Positions 1-10,885 of a stretch of DNA of 64,000 nucleotides are shown one piece after another (the stretch's first letter is position 1; every line of letters begins with the position of its first letter). The notes beneath the pieces were generated by a model, which saw only the letters and a list, made by a program, of their open reading frames with translations, was not told where the DNA came from and did not search any database. Both the position numbers and the translations under genes were made by a program. Source of the stretch: Pontederia crassipes (taxonomy: Eukaryota > Streptophyta > Magnoliopsida > Commelinales > Pontederiaceae); the NCBI GenBank assembly GCA_030549335.1, contig CM060188.1:15255501-15319500 (forward strand), in the 5' to 3' direction.

Positions 1-1700
1 TATTGATATCTCTTACCACTTCCACTGTGGGATGCTCAGACTCTTCAAGGTTCCTTGAGGTTTTTGGCGTTCCACCTTGACCTATTGGCACATTATGCAT
101 TTGGAGACATATTCTGCGATCTCCTTCTTCATATCTGGCCACCAGAAACTCCTTTGCACATCTTTGTACATTTTTTTGCTCCCTTAGTGAATTGCAAACT
201 CTGACCTGTGGCATTCATCTAACACTTCCCTTCGGAGTTCATGGTTATTTGGTACACATAAACGATTATGGTACCTGATGCCACCATCTGAAGAGACATT
301 GAAATTTGTACTTTCAAGACTAGTTTTTATCATCATAATCTGATAGTCTGGGTCTTCTACTTGTGCTTCAATGATTCTCCCAATCATGTCTGGTACTATA
401 CGTTGCATCATCTTTAATGATCCGTCATGTCTTACCCTTGGTGTCCACTTGAAAAGTTCCTCCATCATCTCAAATTGTTGAAGACGCATGAAAGCGATTG
501 ATCCTTCCACTTTCGACTGAGTGCATCTGCTACCGAGTTTGTTTTACTAGGATGGTAGTTGATAGAAAAATCATAGTCCTTTAAGAATTTCATCCATCGC
601 CTTTGGCGCATGTTCAGATCCCTCTGTGTGAAGACGTACTTTAAGCTCATGTGGTCAGTGTAGACCACAAATTTTTCTCCATACAAGTACTACTGCTGCC
701 AATTCGAGGTCATGAGTTGGATAATTGATCTCATGTTTCTTCAGCTGTCTGGACGCGTATGCCACTACCTTTCCTGTTGCATCAATATGCACCACAATTC
801 TGTACCACTAGCATCATTGTAAACTACGTAACCACCGTCGCCTGATGCTAACGTCATGATTGGTGCTGAAGTTAGCCGCTTCTTTAACTCTTGAAAGCTT
901 TCTTCACAATTGGGCGACCAAATAAACTTTTCCCCTTTTCTGGTGAGCTTGGTCAATGGTAGTGCTATTCTAGAGAAATCCATGAAGCGTCTGTAGTAGC
1001 CTGCTAGACCAAGGAAGCTCCTAATTTTGGAGACATTCTTTGATTGAGTCCAGTTGAATACTGCTTCTACCTTCGTCGGATCCCCTGCAATTTTATCTTT
1101 GGAGACGATGTGGCCAAGAAACATCATCTGTTCGAGCCAAAATTCACATTTGGAGAACTTTGACTATAATTTTTTTGTTCGCAAAGTCTCCAATACTATC
1201 ATCAAATATTTCATGTGTTGCTCTATGCTTGACGAGTAGATGAGGATGTCATCGACGAAGATAATTACGAACTTATTCAGGTGTTTGTGGAAAGTTTGAT
1301 TCATGAGGTCCATGAATACTGCCGGGGTATTTGTTAATTCAAATGACGTTACTAGGAACTCGTAATGTCCATACCGTGACCTGAAGGTTGTCTTTGGTAC
1401 GTTTTCTTCTGCTACTCTTAGCTGATGATATCCGCTTCGCAAATCAATCTTGGAGAAAACCTTTGCTTTGGACAGCTGATCAAATAAGTCATCGATTCGA
1501 GGTAATAGGTATTTGTTCTTTATTGTGACTTTGTTCAATATTCTGTAGTCGATACACAGTCTTAACGACCCGTCCTTCTTTTTGACAGAGGACTGGTGCA
1601 CCCCATGGTGAAACACTAGCCTTGATGAAATCTTTGTCGAGCAGCTCTTGAATTTGGTTCTTCAATTCATTCATCTCTGTTGGGGCCATGCAATATGGAG
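1..1700 (-). pseudogene. gypsy pol remnant: reverse transcriptase, RNase H, integrase zinc-binding domain
   Basis: Reverse transcriptase lies at about 1700-1160. It has a [13 protein letters not shown] block, a [11 protein letters not shown] block, and the catalytic centre FVDDILIYS, which carries the double aspartate of the YxDD box. The RNase H-like region (about 1130-640) has FLGLAGYYRRF at its start and ends near a DALSRK motif. The integrase H2C2 zinc finger is at about 300-80, with WWPDMKKE and CIMCQ; an in-frame stop follows CIMCQ. The reading shifts frame near 1610, 1160, 700 and 500. Such a polyprotein would copy the element's RNA and insert it, but this copy cannot encode an intact one. 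Confidence 0.88.
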
Positions 1701-1999
1701 CTTTGGAGATCGGTACTGTGCCGGGTGGCACTTCAATATGGAAGTCTATCTCCCTTCTGGGCGGTTGACCACTAACATTATTAGAAAATACATCAAAAAA
1801 TTTTCTCACATCCTCTATATCTCGAGGGGTCTTGGCTAACTTTGCTATCTTAGTAACACTTGCCAGATAACCTCTACACCTCTTTTGGAGTAGTTTATGT
1901 GTCTTCATGACAGACACTAAGATTTTTTGTTCATTTTGTGCAATGCCTCTGACAATGACTTTGTCCGTAATTCGTGTACCTATAATCACCTTTTTTGTT

Positions 2000-2330
2000 T
2001 ACACAATATAGAAGAATCATGGGAGGTTAGTCAATCCATATCCAAAATTATATCATAATCTCTCATAGGGATAATGATAAGATTTGCATGAAAGTTCTTT
2101 TTCTCTATCTCTATGAGTACATTAATGAAATATTTTGTGATAATAAGGGTTCCTTGTGGGGTCAAGATATTCATCTTATGCTCTAAATTCATTGTAGTTA
2201 GCCCTAATGTGTTGGCACATTCTTCAGATATAAAGAGGCACCAGAGTCAAACAATATTATAGTGGATAACTCAGTTACGGATAGCGTACCTCGAATGACC
2301 TCAGCGTCATTCAGTGGAGCATCCTCTTCC
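2000..2330 (-). pseudogene. gypsy aspartic protease remnant
   Basis: On the minus strand a LFDSGAS motif is read near 2250, the active-site signature of retrotransposon aspartic proteases. It is followed by a MNILTPQG-like stretch and a MRDYDIILDMD block that in this family leads into reverse transcriptase. Stops interrupt the frame after the last motif. It lies between gag and reverse transcriptase, where a gypsy protease belongs. Confidence 0.7.
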
Positions 2331-2379
2331 AAGTTGAAGAGTATTCCTTATACCAGCTGTTGTTGCCCATGTCTTGGGT

Positions 2380-3477
2380 AGTTCACTGTGATGTGTCACA
2401 TTCCACCGTAGTGAAAACATGCTTCAGTCCTCAGCGGCATTCTCCTGCATGGGTCTTGCCACAAGTATTGCATAAGACTCGCTCATCTTGTGCGGATGGT
2501 ACTTGCGGGGCTCTGGAAGGCTGTTGCCTCTACTGTTGGGCTGGGTGCCTTGGCGCCTGCTGAGGGAGCCTTGGGTTCTGTTGCTGCTGTTGTGACTGTT
2601 GTTGCTGTGAGGGAGGAACTTATTGTGAAGAACGGTAGGGTTGTTGTTACGGACGGTTGTACTACTGAGGCGCTTGGTAAAGGCGATGTCGATTATCCCG
2701 TCGCTGATGCTAACGATTGTTCCCTCTAAATTGTTGTTGTTATTGCTGGGAACCCTGCCCTACATTTTATTGGACCCTCTTATTTTTCTGAAGGTCTTGG
2801 TGGTCTTTTTCGGTCAATGTAGGCAAACTGACCGTCTCATCTAGGATATTGTAGTTTTTTTATCTCGTCTAGGACCTCAAGGCGGGGCTCAGCCCGTCCA
2901 CAAAACGCTTTGTTATATCTTGCTCATCCATAATCAGTCTGGAGCATTTTCTCAATCGAACAAACTTTGTCATGTATTGGGCCACTGTCATGGTCCCTTG
3001 TTCTAGGTTCAGAAACTCTTTCTGCTTTAAATCCCTTTGAAACTTTGGAAAGTAGCGCGTCTCAAATGCTTTGCGAAAGTCCTCCCAGGCAATAATTCTG
3101 ACTTCCGGAAAGCTGGTGGCCTTCTTTGATTTCCACCATTCCTTTGCGTCCTTCTGGAGGGTGTCTCCAGCGAACAACACCTTCTTGTTTTCAGGAATGT
3201 CTAGGATGTCGAACTTGTCTTCTATCGGCTCTATCCACTGTTCAGCTACTTCTATGCCCCCTTCTCTATTGAACATCGAAGGTTTCAACCTCCAGAACTC
3301 TTATAGTATGCAGGGAAGAGGAACTTCACGTCCTTGCTGTACTGGTAGTTCAGGTGAAGGAGGAGAAGGTGAAAGTGGATGAGGATAAGATGGAGGTGGG
3401 GAAATGAAAGGGGTCTCCCCTTCATTATGGATCTCATTCTCACTGGTGGATGCTTGTGACTTTCTTTGAGGAGACAT
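2380..3477 (-). pseudogene. gypsy gag remnant (capsid domain and degenerate zinc knuckles)
   Basis: A minus-strand ATG at 3477 opens a frame rich in Pro and Ser. An in-frame stop interrupts it near 3300, and it continues into the conserved retrotransposon gag domain at 3288-2869 (AEQWIEPIEDKF, AKEWWKSK, FRKAFETRYFP, FLNLEQGTMTVAQY). Downstream near 2490-2360 a CNTCGKTHAGEC knuckle is readable. The second knuckle has lost a cysteine and contains a stop. Gag packages the element RNA in autonomous relatives; this copy is inactive. Confidence 0.82.
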
Positions 3478-4035
3478 CTATAAAGAGACCATGGAAATAT
3501 TTGAGACAAGCATAGAATCAAAGATCTTTAATCAAGATAAAAATCTTAGATAAAAATTGAGATCTTACGACTCAATATCCGCTAAAACAAAAGTTGATCT
3601 CATGGTAATGTTAGTCAAAGCAAAACATAAGTATTTGTCTAAGGCATACTAAGGCCTTCAACATCAGAGAACTGTTCAATACTAATCACTACGTCGAAAA
3701 GGTTCCCCAGGTTCATTCTCGGGGTCCTTCTTATGCTCAGGATGATTCACGCACTCATCTTCGAATGTTCATCTTGATCGTAGTAACTGCAATATGATTC
3801 TAGATCTTCTTCTTCGTCTGAAGACAAACAGATAGGGTTGCTGGGAACAAGTTAGCTCAATAATATAAGTATTACTTTACATGAAAATGTACTTAATACT
3901 TACTTGAGGAGTGAAGTCACAGATGCTTGAGAAGCTTGCACATGACTTTACTTTGAACTATGAAACAATGTAAATAATAATGGTTATGCATGAATATCTA
4001 CTCTACTATGATCAATGAGGGAGCCAAGAACTTAG

Positions 4036-4047
4036 ACTCTGATACCA
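4036..4047 (-). other. Primer-binding site of the gypsy element (initiator Met tRNA type)
   Basis: The minus strand reads TGGTATCAGAGT, complementary to the 3' end of initiator methionine tRNA, the usual primer of plant LTR retrotransposons. It lies 3 bases inside the inner edge of the 5' LTR (a TGTAACGCCC terminus at 4051 on the plus strand). This fixes the element's orientation. Confidence 0.85.
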
Positions 4048-4914
4048 AACTGTAACGCCCCCAAAATCGCCCCTCCTGCCACGTAGGGAATCAGGATGAC
4101 CCCGGAAGCGCTACACTACCTACTACACTAGTGACCATGACCATTCAATAAAATGGCATATGTGGCATCAATATAATACAAAATATAATCAAAGACTTTA
4201 ATGCGAAAGTTTAAATGTTGAAATGTCGAGAGACATCGATAGTTAATGCAGTCTATAATAAAGCGGAGAAAAATCACCACTTAGCAAGTTCATCGGAAAG
4301 AAATATTCAATATGCGAAAGAACATGATGTCTATCAATAGAACAGAACATGCTGAAATGTAGATGCATAATTCAAAAGCTTGTAGCAAGAGTTTGTGTTA
4401 TGTGCAGCGTTCTCTAAGCCATGTGCCCTCCAACACCTCGTCAGTTAGCATTCTCACTTGCAAAATCTCATTGCAGGAGAATCGAATACCCGTGAGCAAA
4501 AAACCCAGTACAATAGTAAAATAGATGGTGAAATAGGGATCAATGATAATCATATAACCAATATATCAATGATGAACAATATTATACTCTGATTTCTATG
4601 CATTGAATATAATGGATCAATTCATCATTCTTTGACAATACCAATATCTGTACTTTGTTCTTTACTATAGCTGTACTTTGTCTTTATTCTACATTATCTT
4701 TACCATACCATGTTTCATACTTTACTGTACCATATACTATATTGTACCATACTTCACTTTATCATGCTACTTTATTTTACTTAATTGTGAGTTGCACTAT
4801 GTCTTTTATATTACTATAATGTCCTTAAAGTTAATTATCCTATGCGAGCTCAACTTTATTAGATTGGGATGTTAGAGGTGCCTCTATATCTATAAAGTCA
4901 ATAAGCCCATAAAA

Positions 4915-5200
4915 AAAAATGGGTGCGACAATGCATCACCAAATTCGGAATGCAGGTTGGGAGAGGACTTGCACCTCAAGAACAGTGGTCATTTAAGAGC
5001 TTGTAGGTTCATTGTCTCCTCAGTTAGCTACCTGTCCCTCTGACTTAATACTATATTCTCTGGGGGAAGGAGTGTGACCAATGCATCACCATTCATTCGA
5101 GATACAGGTGAGAGAAAATCTGAAATATCAGGAACAGTAGTTATTGAAGACCAATAGCTTTGCTGTCTCCTTAGCTAACTATCTGTCCCTCTTTATACCA
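4915..5200. repeat. Two-unit degenerate tandem repeat inside the LTR
   Basis: Two units of roughly 145 bp share AATGCATCACC, AGGAACAGT/AAGAACAGT, GTCTCCT and a CTGTCCCTCT end. The first ends near 5042, the second near 5195. They lie wholly inside the probable gypsy LTR. Confidence 0.6.
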
Positions 5201-5399
5201 TACTATAATTCTTGTTCCATACCATGGGGTGGCACATAATAATCTCGTGTATTTATCTTTACTTTACTTATTTTTGCTTATCATGTAATATATAAATCAG
5301 GGCCCAACTGGGCGTTAATCTCTGTACAATAGGACTCAATCAGTATATGTGAACTGGTTAGAGTATCAGATTATGATTTATGAGCGGGTCATTCCGGTT

Positions 5400-5760
5400 G
5401 GTTCAGACCGATGGGTCTAACTGAATCGGACGGTCTGACCCGACTGATCTGACCGAACCAGTCGATCGTTCCTGGTGGACTGGTCGATCGTTCTCTGGCA
5501 CCGGTCGACCGGTCTCCTTGGATCGGTCGGCCGTGTTCTTTGTCGGATGTCGGTGGATCGGTCGACCGTATGCATAAGACCGGTCGGCCGGTCGTAAGAT
5601 CATGAGGATGCGCACTGCACGTCGGATCGATCGATCGTTGACAGATAGATCGATCGACCGCCATGGTGAGGCCGGTCGACCGATCGATAGGAATTTGTGA
5701 CAGTTCTTTGCGTGGACCGATCGAACGTTGATAATATCGATCGATCGGTCTTAACGATAA
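5400..5760. repeat. Cluster of GGTCGACCG / CGATCG short motifs in the LTR
   Basis: About twenty variants of a self-complementary GGTCGACC or CGATCGATC core occur in some 360 bp, making an island rich in CpG and palindromes inside otherwise AT-rich DNA. A similar but weaker cluster (CGGTCGACCG, GGTCGTCCG) lies in the solo-LTR candidate at 12.2-12.65 kb. The function is unknown. Confidence 0.7.
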
Positions 5761-6499
5761 AATAGAGCCGTCAGACTTCTCTCACGATTCCAGCGGTCTT
5801 TCGACCATCAAATCATCACGACATGAATACGAAAAATGTAGATAACAATCTCAGGATCGTGATAGACTACTCATGTATATCAAACGATCACTATTTCTTC
5901 GTCTAGAGTTTTAGGACGCTAAAGTACCTCTACTTTGGAAGTCGGAAGTTCGTCGGGCCGTTGTCGTCGTTCAGATGATCACCGATCATCCTTGGCCGGT
6001 GCAGAAAGATGCGCCTAATTCTTGCACACATCGAGGAGGGTCGCCGTGTGTCGAAGATTCGTCGGATCATTGCTTTAGCACGCTGCCTTTGTTTCACTCG
6101 TCCGTTCGTCGTGTGTCGGTCGCCGATTCGGAGGAAGAAGAAGAGTAGAGAAGGAGCGGCAACCCTCGCACCCCTTCTTATGGCATCGGCCGGCCGGCCG
6201 ACCGATCATGGGCGTAATCAGGAGAGGATTCGCCTCTCCTGTCGGCCGTTTCCTTGTGCGACATTTCCTTTTTTTTTAATTCTTTCCTTAATAGAAAATT
6301 GTGATACGTTATCAGAGACATTTGTTTTTTTAATAATAATTTCATACTCTTTTTTGGGGTTTGAAGGAGGGTATAACCCTTATATTATTCAAAAATTAAT
6401 TCATTATAGCGCACTTGGATGGTCAATTCCGAGAAAACATCCTGAAATGTTGGCGACGAGAGTTCAAGGGGACGAGTTCCTATTACATTAAACTTCAGG

Positions 6500-7500
6500 T
6501 GAGTGGTCAAAAGTTTTGGATGCTAACCAATCTGCACACATGTTGAGTTTACGAGTCACATGATGAATTACCACCATCCATTCCCTCTGCAATACATGTT
6601 TGATGTCGTCCACAAGAGGAGCATACTAGCCCTTCGTAGTTGGTTTGTCTTCGGTGAGCAAGCGAACTACTTGTTGTGCATGTCTTTAGGAGCAGTTTGC
6701 GAATTCCTTTCCTCCGAGAAAGCTGCAGACCATTCTTGACTGCCCAGAGTTCAGCCATAAGTGTCGACGTGATTCGAAGATTATGAGTAAATCCTGCTAT
6801 CTAGTTTCCATTGCAAGTATGCAGAACTCCTCCGGCTCCTGCCAGCCCCGTTCATCCTTAGGTTCATCGTTATTGTTTAGAAGTGTCTAACCTGGGCAAG
6901 GTATGAGGTAGGCTGGGACGAGTTGACGCTCTGTCTTATCTTCGGTATTAAGAGGCAGAGATTGCTCCAACATCGCAATGTTCTTTGCAATTTGGAAGAT
7001 GTGCTTCTCCAGTTCAGGTGGTCTAGTAAAAGAGTTGTAACAAATTTCTAAATTCTGACACTTTCATAGGAGTCAATATCCAATGCCAAAGATCATCGCC
7101 TAGGGGAGTAGGTTTGTGTACCTTCTAAATTCTAAGATATCCATGCTTAAGTTGCTGATAAAAGAATAGCTCTTTAGAGATTGCAGCCAGGAGTGTAAGC
7201 CAACATTCAACAGCTTCCATATAGTATCTCAAGGCATGAAGTGTGGTTTCTGATTGATGGCCACAGTTAGTGCATTGGCTTGATGAGGCTGTGTCTTGAG
7301 GCTCGAAGATCGTTGGTGATTAATCCATCATGTGTTGCCTGCCATAAGACAGTTCTAATTCATTGTAGGCCTTTCCATTACCATATTATATCTCACACTT
7401 GTTCTGGTGGTCTGCCTAGTTGGACAATTAACATATTGTAGAATGACTTTATGGTGAAGCATCCATTTCGGTTCAAGATCCATAAAGGTCGTAACTCGTA
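6500..7500 (-). pseudogene. L1-type LINE remnant (RNase H and zinc-binding RT tail)
   Basis: The minus strand reads AELWAVKNGLQLSRRKG near 6750, a typical start of the RNase H-like domain at the end of plant LINE ORF2. Upstream, at about 7200-7350, a His/Cys-containing stretch resembles the reverse-transcriptase zinc-binding domain. There are several stops and frameshifts and no reverse transcriptase core, so only the 3' part of an old LINE remains. It directly abuts the outer edge proposed for the gypsy LTR. Confidence 0.6.
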
Positions 7501-8036
7501 AGGAGTCTTGTTGCTTGGTTTTTAGCTGTATATAGGTGTGAGCTTGGTTCGTAACTCTAGGTGGAACTGGTCCGGAACTAATTGAACTAGGTTGTTGGGC
7601 TTTTTTTTTTTTTTTTTTTTGCTTTTCGTTAATTTTTTATTTGACAATTTTTATTTTATTTTCTTATTTTCTATTTTCTTTTATCATTTTCTCTTTCTTT
7701 ATCTTTTCTATATAAAATAATTTATTTATTATATATATAGTATTTATTAAAAAAATGATTAATGTAATATTATTTATTACTTATTATTTCATTAAAAAAA
7801 TTTAATATTTTATTAAATATAAATTATAAAAATTGATTTTTTATATTTAAATATTATATATTTTTAACAAAATTTTTGACATAAAATTTTTTAGTATAGA
7901 TTTATTTTTAATTTTTTTAACAAAATTATAACATATATTTATTATACATATTTTTAATTCAAACATTCACTAAAATTAATCCATCACATTTACTTTTTTA
8001 TCACATCAATTACTTTACTTCTCATGATAAGATTTC
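7500..8036. other. AT-rich spacer with a T18-20 run
   Basis: A long T homopolymer at about 7602-7620 is followed by about 400 bp of very AT-rich sequence. No open frame, RNA gene or recognisable repeat end was seen. Confidence 0.5.
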
Positions 8037-8622
8037 GAGTTATTTCCACCCATAAACTATCACGATTTTTTACATTTAACTTCAAACTATGAACTTTATT
8101 TTTTGAGTCCCTAAACTTTCACGATTTTTTCAATTTGATCCTTCCGTCCAATTCTGTCGACTTCTTCATTATTTTTTATTTTTCACATTTAAAAAAAAAG
8201 TTCATTATATCCCTAATTTGAGTGTTAGTTCATTTTTCACATTTGGGTCGCTGCCCTCCTTCCCTACGACCTCAAGGGGGCGACCCCCCTCCCCCCAACC
8301 CCCTGCGCTCGTCGGGGGTGTCGCCCCCCTCCCTACGTTGGTCGCCCCCCTCTGGCACAAGAAAGGAGGGGGGGGGGGGGGGGAGGTGGGGGGGGGGGGG
8401 GTTATATTATTTTATGTAAAAATAGATTAACATTTAAGAAAGGAATATAATGGACTTTTCACAAATGTGAAAAATAGAAAATAACGAAAAAAATTGACAG
8501 AATTGGACGAAATGATCAAATTAAAAAATTATGAAAGTTTATGAACCCAAAAAATAAAGTTCATAATTTTGAATTAAATATGAAAAATCACGATAATTTA
8601 AGAATGATAAAAAAAATAACCT
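8037..8622. mobile_element. Mutator-like long-TIR element, copy 1
   Basis: Two arms of about 145 bp are inverted copies of each other. The left arm carries AAACTATCACGATTTTTTAC and AAACTATGAACTTTATTTT; the right arm carries the reverse complements. The outermost bases resemble GGATTATTTCC, as in the better-preserved copy at 56.8 kb. Flanking 9-mers (TAAGATTTC at 8028-8036 and AAAAATTTC at 8623-8631) match at 7 of 9 positions, fitting an old 9-bp target duplication. The centre holds a C-rich then G-rich tract (8275-8401) instead of a transposase. Confidence 0.72.
8275..8401. repeat. C-rich / G-rich low-complexity core of the Mutator-like copy
   Basis: Repeated CGCCCCCCTCCC blocks are followed by runs of G of about 16 and 14 bases separated by AGGT. 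The two halves can pair with each other, and the G runs could form quadruplexes. The short GC-rich open frames here are products of this composition. Confidence 0.75.
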
Positions 8623-8792
8623 AAAAATTTCACCCCATCCAAACACACTTCACTAAACAACTCTAAAAGGATGACACGTGGTACTCTCGTAGTCTGCATT
8701 AAATGGAGAGGGATGCTTCCTGTAACAAAAGGGATGTTTGTTGTGCAGAGAGGCTTGTCTTTATTTACCTTTTTAAATTATGTGCCAATGCG

Positions 8793-8955
8793 CAGGGACG
8801 AACCCTTAAAATTTAATACTTAACTCTCTTAAATTAAACTAAAATTTATTAGATTAATTTTTTAAAATTTAAATTTAAAATTTTAATTAATATTTTATTT
8901 TTTAATAGCATTTTGCCCCCCTCCCACCTTTAAAATTTTCCTGAGTTCGTCCCTG
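8793..8955. mobile_element. hAT-type MITE, 163 bp
   Basis: The element begins CAGGGACGAAC and ends GTTCGTCCCTG, a perfect 11-bp inverted terminal repeat of the CAGGG type common in hAT elements. Flanks are CCAATGCG (8785-8792) and CTAATGCG (8956-8963), an 8-bp duplication with one difference, the length expected for hAT. The interior is AT-rich with no coding capacity. Confidence 0.7.
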
Positions 8956-8963
8956 CTAATGCG

Positions 8964-9780
8964 TTCTCTTGGTGATACGCTGACACTACTTTCGCATATA
9001 ATGTAAGAGACCCCGAAGACTTAATTGTTATTGGTTAGATTTTCATCCATCTTTAATCATCAAATTAAGTGTGAAATAATGCGTTCTCCTCTCATTCATC
9101 AAATTAATTATGAATAATGTGTTCTCTTGTTGAAACAAGAGACTATTCCAATTTCATGGATGCTTCAAACAAATTTGTTTTCTTCAAATTCTCATACTCC
9201 ACCATTTAAATTTTTTGCTGAGGTCTATCCGTTGAATTTATTTTAACTTTTTTGAATTCATTAATTACTTCATATTAACCTTATGGAGTATAAAAAAAGA
9301 AACTTCATGATATCTTATCATATTTTTATAAGGTTGGACTGTTTATGTTCTTTTTTAGAATATAGACAGAAAATCACTTTAACATAATTATTGATTATAT
9401 AAAATGTATCACAAATTCACCGAAAAAATAAAGAACTGTAACACAAATTTCTGTCACGAAGATGTTTTATACACGTGACGTTACAAAAGCCTGGCCCAAA
9501 TTACTTTGTTAGAAGGCCGGCCCAATTTTACACGAGCAAATCCAAAAAACCATCGGATCCCCGGGACCCTCGGGACACGGTGTCCGCTCCTCAGGGCGTT
9601 GCGTGGCAAGGAGGGGCCACCTCTTCCCGTTGGTGAGCCCACCACAAGAAATGTGAGGCTCTACGGATGCCGCGTCGGCACGTGGAGCCCATGGTCCACA
9701 GTATTCGGACCAATAACGCGGCAACACCATAATCTTCAATCGTCACCCTCCAATCCGATCGATCGGACGGTTCCGAGTAA
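8964..9780. other. Spacer upstream of the REF-like gene
   Basis: This is AT-rich to about 9480, then moderately GC-rich toward the promoter. Open frames at 9.5-9.86 kb overlap the promoter and leader and have no recognisable domain. No other feature was seen. Confidence 0.5.
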
Positions 9781-9789
9781 GTTGGCGTT

Positions 9790-9796
9790 TATAAAA
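9790..9796 (+). promoter_or_regulatory. TATA box of the REF-like gene
   Basis: TATAAAA stands 121 bp before the ATG at 9917. Transcription would be expected to begin about 30 bp downstream, giving a leader of roughly 90 bp. The position is inferred from the motif and the gene model. Confidence 0.6.
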
Positions 9797-9916
9797 GCAG
9801 GGCGAACGAATCGATCGCACGCACTCATCGGAGTTTTCCCCGCAATTTTATTGGAACGACATTAAAAGTCACTCAAATCAATCGGAAATCGAAAGAAGAA
9901 CGAGAAAAGAAGAAAG

Positions 9917-10885
9917 ATGGCCAAAACGAGCATCCAAACAGAACCGATCGTAAGGATTTGATGGCTGAATTCCAGAATTTCAATCTCTTTCGTTCATCTC
10001 TGTGGATTTTGATCTGCATTTTGTTTTTCTTCTTTGGGTTCTGATTTGACGCAGGAGGACGATAAGCTCAAGTATCTGGAGTTCGTGCGGATCGCGGCGT
10101 TGCACGCGGTGCTGTGCCTTTGTAGCTTCTACGCCTATGCCAAGGAGAACTCCGGGCCGTTGAGGCCCCGCGTCGGGAGCGCTGAGAGGGCCGCGAGGGC
10201 GGTCGTCGAACCTTTCTACGCACGCTTCCGCGGCGTCCCCCTTGAGCTTCTCAAGGTCGCCGATCGCAAGGTAACGTAACGACCTTTGTCCCCCACCCCC
10301 GTCTTGGTCCGGCGATCGGCGACGGCCGCCCCGGTGGATCGCCGTGGCCGGCCGGCCGTGGGGCTTTTATTTTTCATGAGCGTTAAGTAAAATGCACTCG
10401 GCTCATTGGGTTTTGTCGCATGCTCGTCGACTGGACAGGTGGATGACCTGCTGGGCGAGGTGAACCGGCGCATGCCGACCCTCGTGAAATCGGCCTCGGC
10501 CAAGGCCTACTCTGCCGCCCAGAAGGCGCCGGAGGTGGCGCGGTCGGTGGCCGGCGAGGTGCAGCGCTCCGGCGTGGCGGCGACGGCGGCCGGAATGGCG
10601 AGGCATGTCCGCGTCAAGTACGAGCCGGCGGCGGAGCGGTACGCGGTGGCCGCGTGGCGGGCGCTGAACGGGCTGCCGCTGTTCCCCCAGGCGGCGCAGG
10701 TGGCGGTGCCCGCGGCCGCGTACTGCGCGGAGAGGTACAACAGGGTGGTGGCCTGCGCGGCCTCGCAAGGGTGCGGGGCTGCGCAGTACCTTCCCATGGT
10801 GCCCATCGGGAGGATTGCCAAGACGTTTGGAGAAAAAGGCGGCGAGAAGCCGGTGCCGGTGCCGGTGGCGGCGTCGAGATCCTGA
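9917..10885 (+). CDS. REF/SRPP-like (rubber elongation factor family) lipid-droplet protein
   Basis: Three exons (9917-9949, 10055-10270, 10439-10885) join with GT-AG borders, all in phase 0, to give 231 residues, normal for the family. Exon 2 carries the conserved LKYLEFVRIAALHA start of the domain, followed by AKENSGPLRPRV and VEPFYARFRGVP. Exon 3 begins VDDLLGEVNRR and contains the helical AYSAAQKAPEVARS stretch. Family members coat lipid droplets, or rubber particles in latex plants, and are linked to lipid storage and stress tolerance; they are not enzymes by themselves. There is no signal peptide or transmembrane helix. The third exon is strongly GC-rich and Ala-rich. The ATG was chosen because it is the first one after the TATA box and its exon splices in frame. 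Its exact role in this plant cannot be told from sequence. Confidence 0.9.

Larger units (their letters stand above)
1..4050 (-). mobile_element. Ty3/gypsy LTR retrotransposon, internal region (incomplete, decayed)
   Basis: Read on the minus strand, this stretch holds gag, protease, reverse transcriptase, RNase H and the zinc-binding part of integrase in the order expected for Ty3/gypsy elements. The rest of integrase and the 3' LTR lie beyond the left edge. Coding is split over several frames with stops, so the copy is dead. The integrase region (HHCC followed by a CQ..K.E.Q.P.G block) resembles plant chromoviruses of the Tekay/Del kind; the clade is inferred from general resemblance. The primer-binding site and probable 5' LTR follow directly on the right. 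Confidence 0.9.
4051..6487 (-). repeat. Probable 5' LTR of the gypsy element
   Basis: The inner edge is firm: after the primer-binding site the plus strand begins TGTAACGCCC, which is a ...GTTACA 3' end on the minus strand. The outer edge is less sure. The best candidate is 6487, where the plus strand ends in CTATTACA, giving TG...CA termini with short inverted ends. That makes an LTR of about 2.4 kb. The partner LTR is outside the window, so neither the edge nor a target duplication can be checked. Inside are a two-unit tandem repeat (4.92-5.20 kb) and a cluster of GGTCGACC/CGATCG motifs (5.40-5.76 kb). The 160-codon open frame at 6.0-6.5 kb shows no known domain. Confidence 0.6.

Noticed and set aside
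4678..4875. A hydrophobic open frame that looks like a membrane peptide
   Set aside because: It is AT-rich LTR sequence with simple TTTA/TACC repeats; hydrophobicity follows from T-rich codons.
6009..6491. A 160-codon open frame on the plus strand
   Set aside because: It lies inside the probable LTR, runs against the element and shows no domain.
9506..9865. Open frames on both strands before the REF-like gene
   Set aside because: They cover the promoter, TATA box and leader of that gene and have no recognisable protein text.
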